From assembly GCF_025698545.1 (NCBI RefSeq), contig NC_068569.1, positions 47,559,218 to 47,623,217 on the forward strand: a DNA stretch of 64,000 nucleotides, in the 5' to 3' direction. Origin of the DNA: Gossypium raimondii (Eukaryota > Streptophyta > Magnoliopsida > Malvales > Malvaceae). This document shows, one piece after another, positions 1 to 11,589 of this stretch; the first letter of the stretch is position 1; the number at the start of each line of letters is the position of its first letter. Position numbers and translations under genes: made by a program. A model generated the notes under the pieces. It saw only the letters and a list, made by a program, of their open reading frames with translations. It made no database searches and was not told where the DNA came from.

Positions 1-955
1 TGACTTCTTTACGTACTTTCTTACCTTTACCCTTACCCTTACCCTTATTGATTCCAAGATATGATGAGTTCTATTTATCTAATGTTGTCTTAGATGATTT
101 GTTGCCTGGGCTTAGCTACTTAAGGGTTCTTTCTTTGAGTGGGTATGAGATCTATGATTTGACTAACCTTTTTAAAAATTTATAAATTTTTCTAGCACCA
201 AAATCAATTGTTTACATGATTCTTTGTGTAGTCTTTATCATTTGGAGACTCTAATATTAAGAAATTGTTCAAAGCGCAAAAATTTACCCTCGAAGATCGG
301 ACACCTTGTCAGTTTGCATTTTCTTGATATTAGAGGTGCGGATTCAATAGAAAGGATGCCCTCTGGATTTGATCAGCTAACCAAGCTTCAAACATTATCT
401 AATTTTGTTATAGGGAAATGTGATGGACATCTTATTAGAGAATTGTAAATTTTGTCAAACCTTGGAGGTAATTTTTGTCTTTCTGAGTTGGAGAATGTTA
501 ATGGTCGAGATGCGAGGGAAGTTAAGTTAAATGAGAAGCCAGGGATTGATGGGTTAGAACTACATTAGAGCATAGACTTAGAGAACTATACAAGGAAAAA
601 AGAAGTTGAAGAGTGGGTGTTGGATTTTCTTTGTCCTTAGAAAAAGCTTGAGCAACTCATTACTGAGAATTACGGTGGTCCGAAATTCGCGTCTTGGATA
701 GATGATTCTTCCTTCAAGAATTTGTTGTCTTTGAAGCTTCGTAACTGTAAAAATTGCAAATCACTACCATCAGTTGGAAGGTTACCATTGTTAAAATATC
801 TTTCAATTATTGGTTTCCATGAGGTACAAAAGATTGGTGTTGAGTTCTTTGGAGAAAATGAATTGAAGCCATTTGCATCATTAGAGATTCTGTCTTTTGT
901 GAGTCTTCTAAACTGGAAAGAGTGGGACACTTGTGAAGGAGACGAGAAGATTATA
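1..955 (+). pseudogene. CC-NBS-LRR resistance gene, LRR fragment (dead)
   Basis: Translated pieces in all three forward frames give leucine-rich repeats typical of plant CNL (RPP13-like/RGA) immune receptors. Examples are SLYHLETLILRNCS near 225-270, LVSLHFLDIRGADSIERMPSG near 308-366 and LLSLKLRNCKNCKSLPSVGRLPLL near 722-792. The opening bases encode a further repeat with GLSYLRVLSLSGYE. The reading frame is broken: a frameshift lies in the T/A-rich stretch near 170-190, and stops occur at about 446 (TAA), 567 (TAG) and 638 (TAG). Only the LRR part is present; the NB-ARC part, if any, lies upstream of the window. Similarity stops near 955 in AT-rich sequence. Such receptors sense pathogen effectors in the cytosol, but this copy cannot encode one. 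Confidence 0.85.
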
Positions 956-1107
956 TTAAATTATTTAAATATATTATTAACTTTCCATTTATCACGTGAT
1001 ATTTTATGGTAAGTTATTTTACAAAAACAAACTATTTTTCATAAAATAAATACAAAAAGAATATTTTTGAAAAACTATTTTTAATAGAAGAAACGAAACC
1101 TTCTTTC

Positions 1108-1385
1108 GGGCAAAATACCAAAAAAAGCCACTTTTTTAAATTTATCGAAATGGGCCCGGTATTTTATTATTTATCCAAATGGGCCCTTTTCCCCTAAATC
1201 ATGTCCACGTCAGCGCGATGTCAAGGGATGTGTCAGCAAATCGCATCCACATCAGCGCGATTTGCTGACGTGGCAGCAAATCGCGTCCACGTCAGCGCGC
1301 TTTGTGGCCATGTCAGCAAAGCGCGCTGACATAGAGGCGATTTGCTACCACGTAGCGCGCTCCTAGGGACTCGATTTTGTCGTGT
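1108..1385. repeat. MULE left terminal inverted repeat
   Basis: It begins GGGCAAAATACC and continues through an AT-rich stretch (AAATTTATCGAAATG) into GC-rich CACGTCAGCGCG motifs. It ends near GCGCGCTCCTAGGGACTCG. Read in reverse complement, 11862-11590 follows the same order of motifs with scattered mismatches. The CACGTCAGCGCG/GCAAATCGCG units are themselves repeated several times inside the repeat. Confidence 0.9.
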
Positions 1386-1539
1386 TTCCCACGTTAGGGT
1401 TTTTAAGATTTTTAGGGTTTTTGGAGAAAAAAGTAAACAAATAAGGGATTAGGGTTAGGGTTTCATAATTAAATTAATTAAAATTTAGTTAAAATTGGAT
1501 TACGTTTCGTGTTTATGAGTTTTTAAGATAAAATCAAAG

Positions 1540-2103
1540 CAGGATGATTTATCAAAAGGATTTTTGAAGTCACTCCCACGTGTACGCGCTTTTGCTACAG
1601 TAGATCCTAGAAAAATAATTTTGAGTTAACGTTTCTAAGCAAATAGTTTAAAAAAAGCTTCAAGCAGGATGCTTTATGAGAAGAATTTGTGAAATCGCGC
1701 CCTCGTGGACACGCTTTTGCTACAGTTGGTCCTGGAAGAAATAATTTCGAGTTGACGTTTTTGAGCAAATAGTTTAAAAAACGCTTCAAGCAGGATGCTT
1801 TATGAGAAGAATTTGTGAAATCGCGCCCATGTGGACGCACTTTTGCTACAGTAGGTCCTGAAAAAATAATTTCGAGTTAACGTTTTTGAGCAAATAGTAT
1901 AAAAACGCTGCAAGTAGGATGCTATTTTAGAAGAATTTGTGAAATCACGCCCTCGTGGACGCGCTTTTGCTACAGTAGGTTCTGGAAAAATAATTTCGAC
2001 TTGACATTTCTGAGCAAATAGTATAAAATCGCTTCTAGCAGGATGCTTTATGAGAAGAATTTGTGAAATCGCGCCCACATGGACACACTTTTGCTACAGT
2101 AGC
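1540..2103. repeat. ~125-bp subterminal tandem repeats, about 5 units
   Basis: Units recur at about 1537, 1661, 1787, 1911 and 2037 (spacing ~124-126 bp). Each contains CAAGCAGGATGCTTTATGAG, GAATTTGTGAAATCGCGCCC, a GTGGACGCGC-type motif and TTTTGCTACAGTAGGTCCTG. They lie between the left inverted repeat and the transposase promoter, where MULEs often carry promoter repeats. A regulatory role is inferred from position only. Confidence 0.85.
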
Positions 2104-2118
2104 ATGTTTGGGTTGATG

Positions 2119-2127
2119 CTATAAATA
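2119..2127 (+). promoter_or_regulatory. TATA box of MULE transposase
   Basis: CTATAAATAAGG lies about 85 bp upstream of the transposase ATG at 2205 and just downstream of the last subterminal repeat. The spacing fits a plant TATA box followed by a short leader. Confidence 0.5.
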
Positions 2128-2204
2128 AGGCAAAAAATGTTCTCAGAATGCATAAGTCACAGTAGAAACAATTCAGAGAAGCTAAGAAGGTTAGAGTTTC
2201 AAAT

Positions 2205-5065
2205 ATGAGTGAACATATTAGTGCTGTTATTTACTATAATGGTGAGGTTTGCCACACCAAGAATGGTGTTGTTTTTTTGTCGGAGAATACGGTGCGACTG
2301 ATTTTTAACCAGAACATATATTTGATAGAACTTCGTAAAAGAATTACGCGTAAAATTTTCAGAATGACGCCAATGAAAGTTCTGTCTATTACGTATCGAT
2401 TTTGTTCTTTTGTTGATCCGGTGACATATGACTCGTTCGAATAAAAGGTGCTCGTAGCTTAGAGGCAATGGTGTAGACTTATCTTGCTAGTGGAGCGCCT
2501 TATATTGAGTTATATGTACAATTTACATTGCCAAATGATGTACTTGCGACCGGTGTTTGAGATGTATACATGTCCCTGGCCGACATTCGGTTAGCGGGTT
2601 ACAAAATACAGAAAGCCTATGTTTGGTAGCGGTGTTGAATGCACATCCCCTACAAGACACTCTGTCAGTAGATGGGACATGTATGTCGGTGGCTTGATGT
2701 TTGATGCTGGAAATACGTATTGGGGAACGACATCAAGTCCTAGTGGTTGGCAATCTACATTTAATTGGAGACGTTATGAAATGCCCAGAAGAAGGGATGA
2801 TGTACTCCCTATGACGTCAACCTGTGAGGGGATCTCATACGCTGCAGATGATTGTGGGTTAGAAGATGACTCTGATGTGGATCCACCTCGAGAGCCCGGC
2901 CCGATGGTGCAGAAGTTGGCTTATTTTCTGAATAGGAGTCTATTCCAACAGAACCTGAAGATACTGAAAGGAGTTCAAATGAAGAAGAAAATCCACGATT
3001 CAGAGTATACTCACCTCCAGCCCACATGCATAATGTCGATCTGTCTGCAAATGATGCATTAGAGTTTTCAGATCTACTACACCGGTTGTGTGATCGTACA
3101 AGTTCAGGGCTAGATTCGGGTGAATTTGAAATTGATAATCAGTTTACCAACAATGATAGTTTTATTGGTGCCTTGAAACAACATAGCACCAAAAACGGCA
3201 TTAACTACCACGTCGTTAAATCTAAATCTGATAAGTTTGAGGCGAAGTGTGTGGTGCAAGTTGGCACATGTTCATGGAAAATCTACGCTTCGTTAAGGAA
3301 AAGGACAGGGTTGTGGGAGATTAAAAAGTACAAAAGTCCACATATATGTGCTGCAGGTACAATATTGACGGTTTCTGAATAATACTTTTATTATTTAATG
3401 TTGCATTATTTAATACTCCATTTATACGTGTTTCACAAGATCATCCCAAGATGGATTCAGCTATGTTAGCTAGCTTGATACTGCCCACGGTAAAAATAGA
3501 TCCCAAGACTTCAGTGCCGGTGCTAATTGCCAATATCCGTAGCCAAATGGGGTACACGCCCTCTTACCACAAGGCTTGGATAGTTAAGTAAAAGGCGTTG
3601 GAGAAGATGCATAGTGGGTGGGACGCCTCATATAATGAAATATGGCAGTGGTGTCAAGTTCTAGAGAGATACGTTTCAGGTGCCATTACAGACCTTGAAA
3701 CGGAATATGCGTACTACAACGGCCGATTGCTACGTGGATACCGAGTGTTCAAATGCCTATTTTGGACCTTTAAGCAATACCGAAACGTATTTCCATACTG
3801 CAAGCCAGACGGTACCTTTATGTTTGGTAGGTATACTCATCGACTATTGCTTGCAATGGCACGGGATGACGGTGGGAGAATTCTTCCAATTGCGTTTGCA
3901 ATAACACCAGGAGAGTCGTCTGATGACTGAGATTTCTTTCTCTCTAGGTTAAGGAGGCATGTGTGCCCCCAACCTGATATCTGTGTTATTTTAAATCGGG
4001 GCGCCGGTATACTAGCTACATTTGATCGACAGGGAAGCTTATGGCAGCACACATACCATTGATATTGCCTAAGACACGTTGCTTCCAACTACTACAGGCA
4101 ATATCCATCTAAGAGTGAACGACGACAAGTGACCAACATGAGTATTTAGTCTATATCTGTGTTATTTCGTTTGTCAATTTGAATTAGTTTTATTGGTAGA
4201 AGTGGTATATAATATTCGCTATGAACTTATATTGGCAGGGTATGAAATAAATAAAGATCGTTTTCACAAGATGTTGGCAATTTTACGTTCAATTAACGGA
4301 GAAGAGGCAGACTACCTTTGTAACATATGTTTCGAACAGTAGGCACAAGCATACAACGGCGGCCTACAATATGACCATATGACGTCAAACCTGGCTGAAT
4401 GCATAAATTCTGTTCTTAAAGGAACGCGTCATCTACCGATAACATCGGTTGTGCGAGAGACATATTTTAGTTTGGCGGCACTATTTCCAAAGCGAGCAGC
4501 AAGTTATGTAGGCCAGATGCAGTGAGGCCATGTAGGGTACAGTAAAATAGTTCAAGAAATTAACAAGGCCAAGGCGCGGGCAAACACCATGCACACAGTG
4601 TGTCACGATCGAGACAACTTATGGTTTTGCGTGAGAGAGTTTGACAGACCGCACCAAGGTGTTGTTGGCGGGCAATATCGTGTACACTTGCTAAATAAGA
4701 CTTGCGACTGTGGGATGTTTGATGCACTTCGTTATCCATGTGCTCATGTTATTGCAGCTTGCCAGAATCTCTGTCTGGACCCGATGAGTTATGTGGACGA
4801 AGTGTACAAATTAGAAAACATATACAACGTCTGGAGACATGTTTTTACACCGGTCCCAGATGAACGTAAGTGGCCGCCCGTATTTCTTGCTCCTTTTAAG
4901 CTATTACCGGATAGAGAATTACGTCGCAAACCAAAGGGTCGACCTTGCTCGACTAGAATACGTAACAATATAAATATCCGAGAAACAGCCAGTCAACAGA
5001 AGTTGTGCAGATGGTGTAGGAATCTAGGCCATACAAGTCGATCATGCCCTAATCGCAATAGTTGA
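2205..5065 (+). pseudogene. MULE (MuDR-type) transposase, inactivated
   Basis: Domains in order: an N-terminal region from ATG 2205 (MSEHISAVIYYNGEV); a variable acidic linker (2619-3060); a MuDR DNA-binding region around 3150-3350 (SFIGALKQHS to SPHICAAG); the MULE transposase core around 3598-4140; a SWIM zinc finger near 4700-4760 (CDCG, then CAH); and a C-terminal zinc knuckle CRWCRNLGHTSRSC near 5005-5046, ending at TGA 5065. An intron probably separates about 4140 from 4238. Lesions: frameshifts around 2445-2620, TAA at 3589, TGA at 3928 and 4060, further stops near 4339 and 4523. The usual second catalytic Asp (SDRG in the family) reads LNRG, with AAT at 3994. The enzyme would have cut and joined the element's ends in the nucleus; this copy is dead. 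Confidence 0.92.
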
Positions 5066-5261
5066 ATGTAATTGTAAAAAAATTACATTTTTTCAATTAT
5101 TAATTGATAATTGTATTAATTGTTAGTAAAATTATCAAATTATATCAAATTATTAGTTGTTACTACCAGTCAAAACATTTTTTCTAATCTAACATTATGT
5201 GAATGTGAAATTAGTAACTGATAATTGTATTAATGGTTAGTAAAATTACCAAATTATATTT

Positions 5262-5418
5262 AAGTTAAGGGTTAGGGTTTTTAAGTTAAGTGTTAGGGTT
5301 TTTTATTTAAGGGTTACGGTTTTAAAGTTAAGGGTTTAGGGTTCTTAATTTAAGTGTTACGATTTTAAAGTTAAGGGTTTAGGGTTTTTAAGTTAAGGGT
5401 TAGGGTTTTAAGTTAAGG
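5262..5418. repeat. Telomere-like degenerate minisatellite, left part
   Basis: Repeats of the form TTAAGGGTTTAGGGTTTTTAAG, built from TTTAGGG-like units with TTAAGTTAAGG spacers, follow the transposase 3' end. The array resumes after the inserted LTR element at 8520. It lies between the two convergent MULE genes. Confidence 0.85.
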
Positions 5419-5423
5419 GGTTA

Positions 5424-8400
5424 TGTAATAGCCCGATTTTAGGCCTAGTCGGAACAGTGGTTTCGGGACCACAAAACCGACGAGAAAAAAAAAATGTAAT
5501 GGCCTGAATTTTCAGAGGTGTCGGAACGGTAATTCGAGATCACTAAATTCGACAAATGGGTAGAAAATATTATTAATTTAGTAAGTATAAGTTAAATGTG
5601 AAGTTAGGAAAATTTTTGAAATAGTGAATAGTGCACTAGAAATAAATATTAAAATAATTAGAATCAAAATGAGGTATCAAGACCTCGGGGATTTTAAACC
5701 GAGCCATAAATATTTTTATAAATATTTGTGGAGTGCTAAAAAGTTAGTATTAAAGTTTCGTTAAGAAATTTTAAAGTTCCGATAATTAATTGAACAAAAA
5801 GGACTAAATTGTAACAAATGCAAAATTTTGGGAAATGATTAAATAGCTTAAATGATAAAAGGAAGAGGGCTTAAAAGGCAAATAGACCCAAGGTCTATTT
5901 GGGCTGGACGGCAAAGGCATGAAATCAACAAGAAAGTAAGAAGAATTAAGGGCAAAATTGGAATATTGCAAAATTTGCTTAATAAAGTTAGGACCAAAGT
6001 GGAATTATCTAGATTTCTCTTCATTTTTTTGAATTATCATAAGCTAAAACACGATGGAAGGGCTTATTCAAGCTGGTTCTTCATATTTTTATTACAAGTA
6101 AGTTCAATTCTTGACTATTTCTTGAAATTTTTGTATTTTTATGACTTTTACAACTAGGCTCACTTGTTAAATTCATTAGTTTTTGATTTTATGAAAGAAG
6201 TTGAAAGTTGATATAAATATGTGCTGGAATTATATGATGATTTAGCATGAAATTAGAGCTTTAAATTGTTCATATGCTGATTTTATTGAAAGAATTGAAT
6301 AGAAAGTGAATGTTTGGGTCCTAATAGTAAAAGAGTTTGAAGATAGAGTTATATGTGGAAATTCTGAATTTCAATAGTTGTGTAACAACTTATAATGTCT
6401 AGGTAAAGTATTAATTGAGAAAATTAGATTAATTGAGGGGTTAATTGAGAAAGGACCAAATTGTATAAACTGTGAAATTTGAGGCAAAATGGAAATCAAC
6501 ATTTTGCACTAAAACAGTTTTGGACAGCAGCAGTAGTCTAACTTTGAAATATCACCAAAAATTTTAGAGATTGAATTAAATTTTAGAGATTGAATTAGAG
6601 GATGAATAAAATATGAAACTAAAGTTTATTGAGTCTAGTTTCTTATAAAAGAAACGGTGTGAGCAATGGAATTGTAAATCATGAGATATAATAGATTTTG
6701 TGAGACAAGGTCGGAATGAATTCGGGTTCCCCTGTTCTGATTTTTGAAAATCATTAAAAATTGTACAAAAAATATTATGAGTTATAATTTATATGGTTAG
6801 AATTCTTAATGAGTCTATTTTTAGAAGAAACAAACGAAAACATCATCCGAATTCTGTACAATGAGATAATTAATTTTAGTGAAGAGTGGTCGAACTGTCG
6901 ACAATGAAATAGGGAAATTTTAAAGAATAAACTGTACTATTTGGCTGAACCAGAAATTCTGAAAATTTCATGGTATGAAGATATGTGAGTCTAGTTTCAG
7001 GGAAAATTAACAGATCTTAATTTGGAGCTCTATAGCTCCGGATAAAAATAATTTAGTGACTCTGACTCGGATAAACAGTTTTGAATATACATGTGAGTGA
7101 ATAGTGAAATTATAGCTAATGTTGTTTAAGTGTGCTATACACATTAAGGATGTGGAATGGAGAGGAGGAGGAGGAGGAAAATTGGGAAATATATGAATGA
7201 TTTGTGTAAAATTGGTCATATGCTTGATTTTAATTGATAAATGATGGAATAGAAATGATGCTTATATTTGTGCATTATTGGTCATGGTTTAAGCTCATGA
7301 GTGAAAATAAAATTTTCATAGTATGTGTGTATGGTATATTCGATATATGATTTGGCATGAAATAATGTCATGAATGGTTTATGAATTAACACATGTTGGT
7401 AAGCCTGATACATGAATAAATGTTGTGCTCATCCATGCTTATAATGCTTATGCTATACGTGTATTTGGCTAACATATTTGGTGTATATGCTTAGGCTTTG
7501 GCCAAGTAGTGACTAGATTATGCCACGTTAAATTTATAAGTTATGCATTGAAATGGTTTATCGTGTGGTTAGTTCCAAAAAGAGTTATGTTTAAATACAC
7601 TAGCTTGCGACTATGGTTGAATGATGTGTTTATATCTTGAGTGATGTGCATAGAAAACGAGTGTGGAAAGATAATGAAAAGTAAGTTCATATGGCTGAAT
7701 TTTTATGATTAATTGTTAATGTGGAAATGATATATTGTATAAATTTTCGTATATTGTTACTGAATTATGATTATGGTAAAAATGAGAAGAAGATGAGATT
7801 GTTAGTTCAAATTAAGGGATATGCAGGATTGAGTACACATGTTTGGCAACCAACGACGAATTGACGGATAAGTCCATGGTGGATCCATGGCAAAGTGTGA
7901 AAAGTAGGTATGGTGTTTCAGTGAAGAAAACCATACTGAGTTGTGAAAAGTAGGTATGGTATTTCCGTGAAGAAAACCATACTGTTAAAAGTAGGTATGG
8001 TGTTTCGGTAAAGAAAACCATACTGAGTTGTTAAAAGTAGGTATGATGTATCGGTAAAGAAAACCATACTGAGTTGTGAAAAGTAGGTATGGTATTTCGG
8101 TGAAGAAAACCATACTGAGTTGTGAAAAGTAGGTATGGTATTTCCGTGAAGAAAACCATACTGAGTTATAGCAATGTGAAATATTCAAGCAAATCGTGGC
8201 ACCAAGCAAACGATGTACTCAAATCTGTAAGACGATCCTTAATTTGACAAGTATTTGTAGTACGATTGAAGCTAAATGTTAGAATATAAGTTGACATCTG
8301 ATATTGAGTTAGATTGGATAAATTCATTATTTGAGATTGTGGTTGGCAGGAAATGTTATATTATATATATTATAAAGAATTATAAAAGCATGTTAATAAT

Positions 8401-8519
8401 TTTGAAAGTTTTAATTTAGATGAAATTTTATAACTCGGTTAAATACGTCTACAAGTGTATGTGTTTTGGTAATGCCTCGTACCCTATTCTGGTGTTGGAT
8501 ACGGGTAAGGGGTGTTACA
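5424..8519 (+). mobile_element. LTR-type insertion, probably a solo LTR (3.1 kb)
   Basis: It begins TGTAATAGCCCG and ends GGGGTGTTACA, the TG...CA ends of an LTR. It is flanked by GGTTA at 5419-5423 and 8520-8524. Because the target array itself contains GGTTA many times, the 5-bp duplication is only supporting evidence. No gag or pol reading frame, primer binding site or second LTR copy is seen, so a solo LTR is the simplest reading; a short non-coding retroelement is possible. A related start (TGTAATGGCCTGAATTTT) lies 71 bp in, at 5495, suggesting a duplicated or replaced terminus. Confidence 0.75.
7888..8168 (+). repeat. ~46-bp tandem repeat, 6 units, inside the LTR
   Basis: Six near-identical units carry GTAGGTATGGTATTTCCGTG followed by AAGAAAACCATACTGAGTTG. 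The third unit start is shortened. They lie near the 3' end of the LTR element and encode no credible protein. Confidence 0.9.
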
Positions 8520-9000
8520 GGTTAGGGTTTTTAAGTTAAGGGGTTAGGGTTTTTAAGTTAAGCGTTAGGGTTTTTAAGTTAAGGGTTAGAGTTTTTAGGT
8601 TAAGGGTTTATGGTTTTTAAGTTAAGGTTTAGGGTTTTTAAGTTAAGGGTTTAGGGTTTTTAAGTTAAGGGGTTAAGGTTTTTAAGTTAAAGGTTTAGGG
8701 TTTTTAAGTTAAGGGTTTAGGGGTTTTAGGTTAAGGGTTACTGTTTTAAATTTAAGGGTTTAGGGTTTTAAATTTAAGGGTTTAAAGTTTTAAGTTAAGG
8801 GTTAGGGTTTTAAGTTAAGGGTTTAGAGTTTTTAATTTAAGGGTTTAAGATTTTTAAGTTAATGAGTTAGGTTTTTAGGTTACGGGTTTATGATTTTTAA
8901 GTTAAGGGTTTAGGGTTTTTAATTTAAGGGGTAGGAGTTTTAAGTTAAGGTTTAGGGTTAGGGTTTTTAGGTTAAGGGTTTAAGGTTTGTCAATTAAATT
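8520..9000. repeat. Telomere-like degenerate minisatellite, right part
   Basis: This continues the array interrupted at 5424: GGGTTTTTAAGTTAAGG units with TTTAGGG cores, decaying past 8980. It is interstitial and degenerate, so it is not a chromosome end. Confidence 0.85.
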
Positions 9001-9362
9001 ATGCATTTAATTATAAATTATAAATTTTTAATAAATTAGTTTAGGGTTTTTAAGTAATAACTCAAAAAATTTCTATTTTATTATATCAAATAATATCAAA
9101 ATATTCAAAATATTTGTACAAATAAATTTAAATACAAAAATCAATCTCCGTGCCTGCCGGATTCAGTGCCACATGGAGGCCGTCAACGGTTATGCACTGG
9201 ATTCCTTCTTTGTCCAGCTTTTGTCGGCGGTTGTGGTTCTTCCAGTAGGGCATCTGGTTGTCAGAGTTGGGACGATGAGCCACCTTGATAAAATAGTGAA
9301 TGTGGAGGTGTTTGTATCACCAACGGCGACGGTGTTTGAAACCCATACAGTGGTAGGGATTG

Positions 9363-11271
9363 TTAAAAAGAAGAGCTCCCTAACGGCCCCTCTTGCGATC
9401 CCTCGTGTGTCGCTGGCCTATACATTGGCGGTCCACTCAGCGTAACAGGAAATGGAGCTGAACTGGGCCATTGGGTCCAACCTGCCATAGGACTCGGAAA
9501 AGGAAACATATAAGGGTTAGGATACATAAAAGGGCTAAGAAACGCACCTGGCATCATCTGAAAAAGCGGTTGCGTGGGTATCATCGGTTGAACTGCTGAG
9601 TCGGGTGACTGTGTCAGTACTCTCGTTGGGCCTGGTGATTGAATGACCGCTGATGATGGGCTGGGTGAATGTCTGGGCCTCGTTGAGGGGCCAGCATCGT
9701 CGTCCTGTCGTATTGGATTTAAAGGCCCATGTCTTTCCCTTTGGACACGTAATTGCCGCTGCCTCTCCTCTGGCAACAGTAAATACGGCTTCCCATGGAT
9801 CCTAAACCATGGCATGTATTCCGGCACGCACGGTAACTCTGGAACAATGATCGGTTCCCTAGTAGGTATATAATCATACAGATCTTCCCACATTTGGATG
9901 TACTCGGACCAGAATCTCGGCCAATCCGTATTCAATTGCCGAAGGTTGATTTTGTGGTGATCGTCAAACACCTCAGGTTCTACAGGAATCGATTGTTTAC
10001 ATCCAAATTGCCATAACACCCTGTCTGACTAGTGCATCTCCACGGTCGCGTAGTTGATCAACGCGACTTTCGCGTGCCAAGCGTTTGGATTTTGTAAGAA
10101 CTCATCCGAAATTACTGCCTGAATGTCGAATCCTCGTATGGTGTCCATTGAAACTATATGAACATGATAGAAATATTAGTTATATACATAATACTAAATA
10201 CCAATAAGCTAGCTAATGATGGAAATATCAATTTTATTTAATACTTATATGTGCTTCCGACTGTTGGTCTAATAGAAGCTGTATATCTTCAAGAGAGGTA
10301 GGTAATTGAGCATGACTTGCCGGATGGTTCCACCTAATTAAATAAATTTTTAGCATACTTTTATTTTTAAAAATCTACATAATAATTGTAAAATCTAATA
10401 TAAAATTTACCTCGTTATGAGTGGGAATGTATATGGGTGGTCCACTCGAAGACGTAGAAATGAAAAGCGAAACCGTGCCCATGACTGCAGTAGTGATAGG
10501 CAACCTCCGATTTTTGCTTTCCTTGGTCGCGTCGCCTCGCACATCTCTCGATATAACGTTGCCAAGACGGCAGGCCCCCAACTCAATTCACTAGCTACTC
10601 TAAAATCAACGAGTTTCAGCAGCAATCTTAGATGTACGCGGCTCCGTGACGAGTCCGGCATCAGATAACCTCTAATTAACTGAATAATGTATGTCCGAGC
10701 ATATCAGATTCTTTCTATTTCGGTTGAATCTTCATCCGGATCTGGGAATGTGTCTCGTAACCAGCCCATCTCGATCTTACATCTGTCTATTTTCTCCGGA
10801 ATAGCGCCCAAAAGCTCGTAGCACACCGCTCCCTAATCGCTAGATTGGGCAAACTCGGTGACTGGGTACCCGTCCACCGGCAATCCCAATTGCAGACTGA
10901 CATCTTCCAAAGTGATAGTGCACTCTCCACATGGAAGATGGAATGTGTGCGTCTCGGGTCTCCACCTCTCGATCAACGCACTAATTAGTTTCGGGTCCAC
11001 CTTGCATCCCTACCTCACCGCCACGCGTGCCAAAACCCGCTTCCATGAGTAGTTCTCTACCAACGGTGATGGATGAGCATGCATATTCCGGATATTGCAT
11101 TCCAATATTCGATCTACAGACTTTTATAACAAATAATAAAGTAATAATTATCTAAAAATGCATAAATAAAAAATTCTTAAATAATATTTAAAAATTAAAT
11201 TTAACGCTTACCATTTTCATTTGTTCCACCAATATGTGCTGCTTATCAAGACGAGTCAATTCTCTGGTCAT
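9363..11271 (-). pseudogene. Plant mobile domain (PMD/MAIN-like) gene carried by the MULE
   Basis: Read on -, the ATG at 11271 opens exon 1 (11271-11212, MTRELTRLDKQHILVEQMKM). Exon 2 runs 11120-10411 with PMD landmarks [50 protein letters not shown] and LSWGPAVLATLYREMC. Exon 3 is about 10333-10249 (LPTSLEDIQLLLDQQSEA). Exon 4 runs from about 10153 to a stop at 9363, with EPEVFDDHHKINLRQLNTDW, YMPWFRIHGKPYLLLPEERQ and a Pro/Ser-rich tail. In-frame stops at 11012, 10835 and 10031 (all TAG on -) make it a pseudogene. PMD proteins, often annotated as serine/threonine-protein phosphatase 7 long form homologue or aminotransferase-like, include host silencing factors MAIN/MAIL1 and copies inside transposons. 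Weak coding remnants may continue to about 9140. Confidence 0.88.
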
Positions 11272-11589
11272 TGCTGAAATCGTACAAATTTTTACGGTTT
11301 AAAAAAATTTAAAAAAATATTTTTTTTAAAAATTATTTAAAAATAGGGATTTAAGAGGAATTTAAGAGGAACTTGAGAGTAAATTGAGATTAAATATAGA
11401 TTTCAGATAAATTTGGAAGGAATTTGAGAGCAAATTGAGAGGAAATTTAGAGGAAATTGAGAGGAAATTGAGAGGAAATTTGAGAGAGGATTAGTTTGTG
11501 AAAAAAAAGGGTGGAGTATTTATAATTTTTTTTGGACTGTTGGGGGGGCAACGGTCAAAAAAATGACCATTGCACTGTTCACGCGCGGG

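Noticed and set aside
7888..8168. Six evenly spaced ~46-bp repeats resembling a CRISPR array
   Set aside because: Units are contiguous tandem copies without unique spacers, in a plant LTR; this is a minisatellite.
8520..9000. Telomere (TTTAGGG repeats)
   Set aside because: The repeats are degenerate, interrupted by TTAAGTTAAGG spacers, interstitial and inside a transposon.
10417..10668. Plus-strand frame opposite the PMD gene
   Set aside because: It is the antisense shadow of PMD exon 2, which has clear family motifs on the minus strand.
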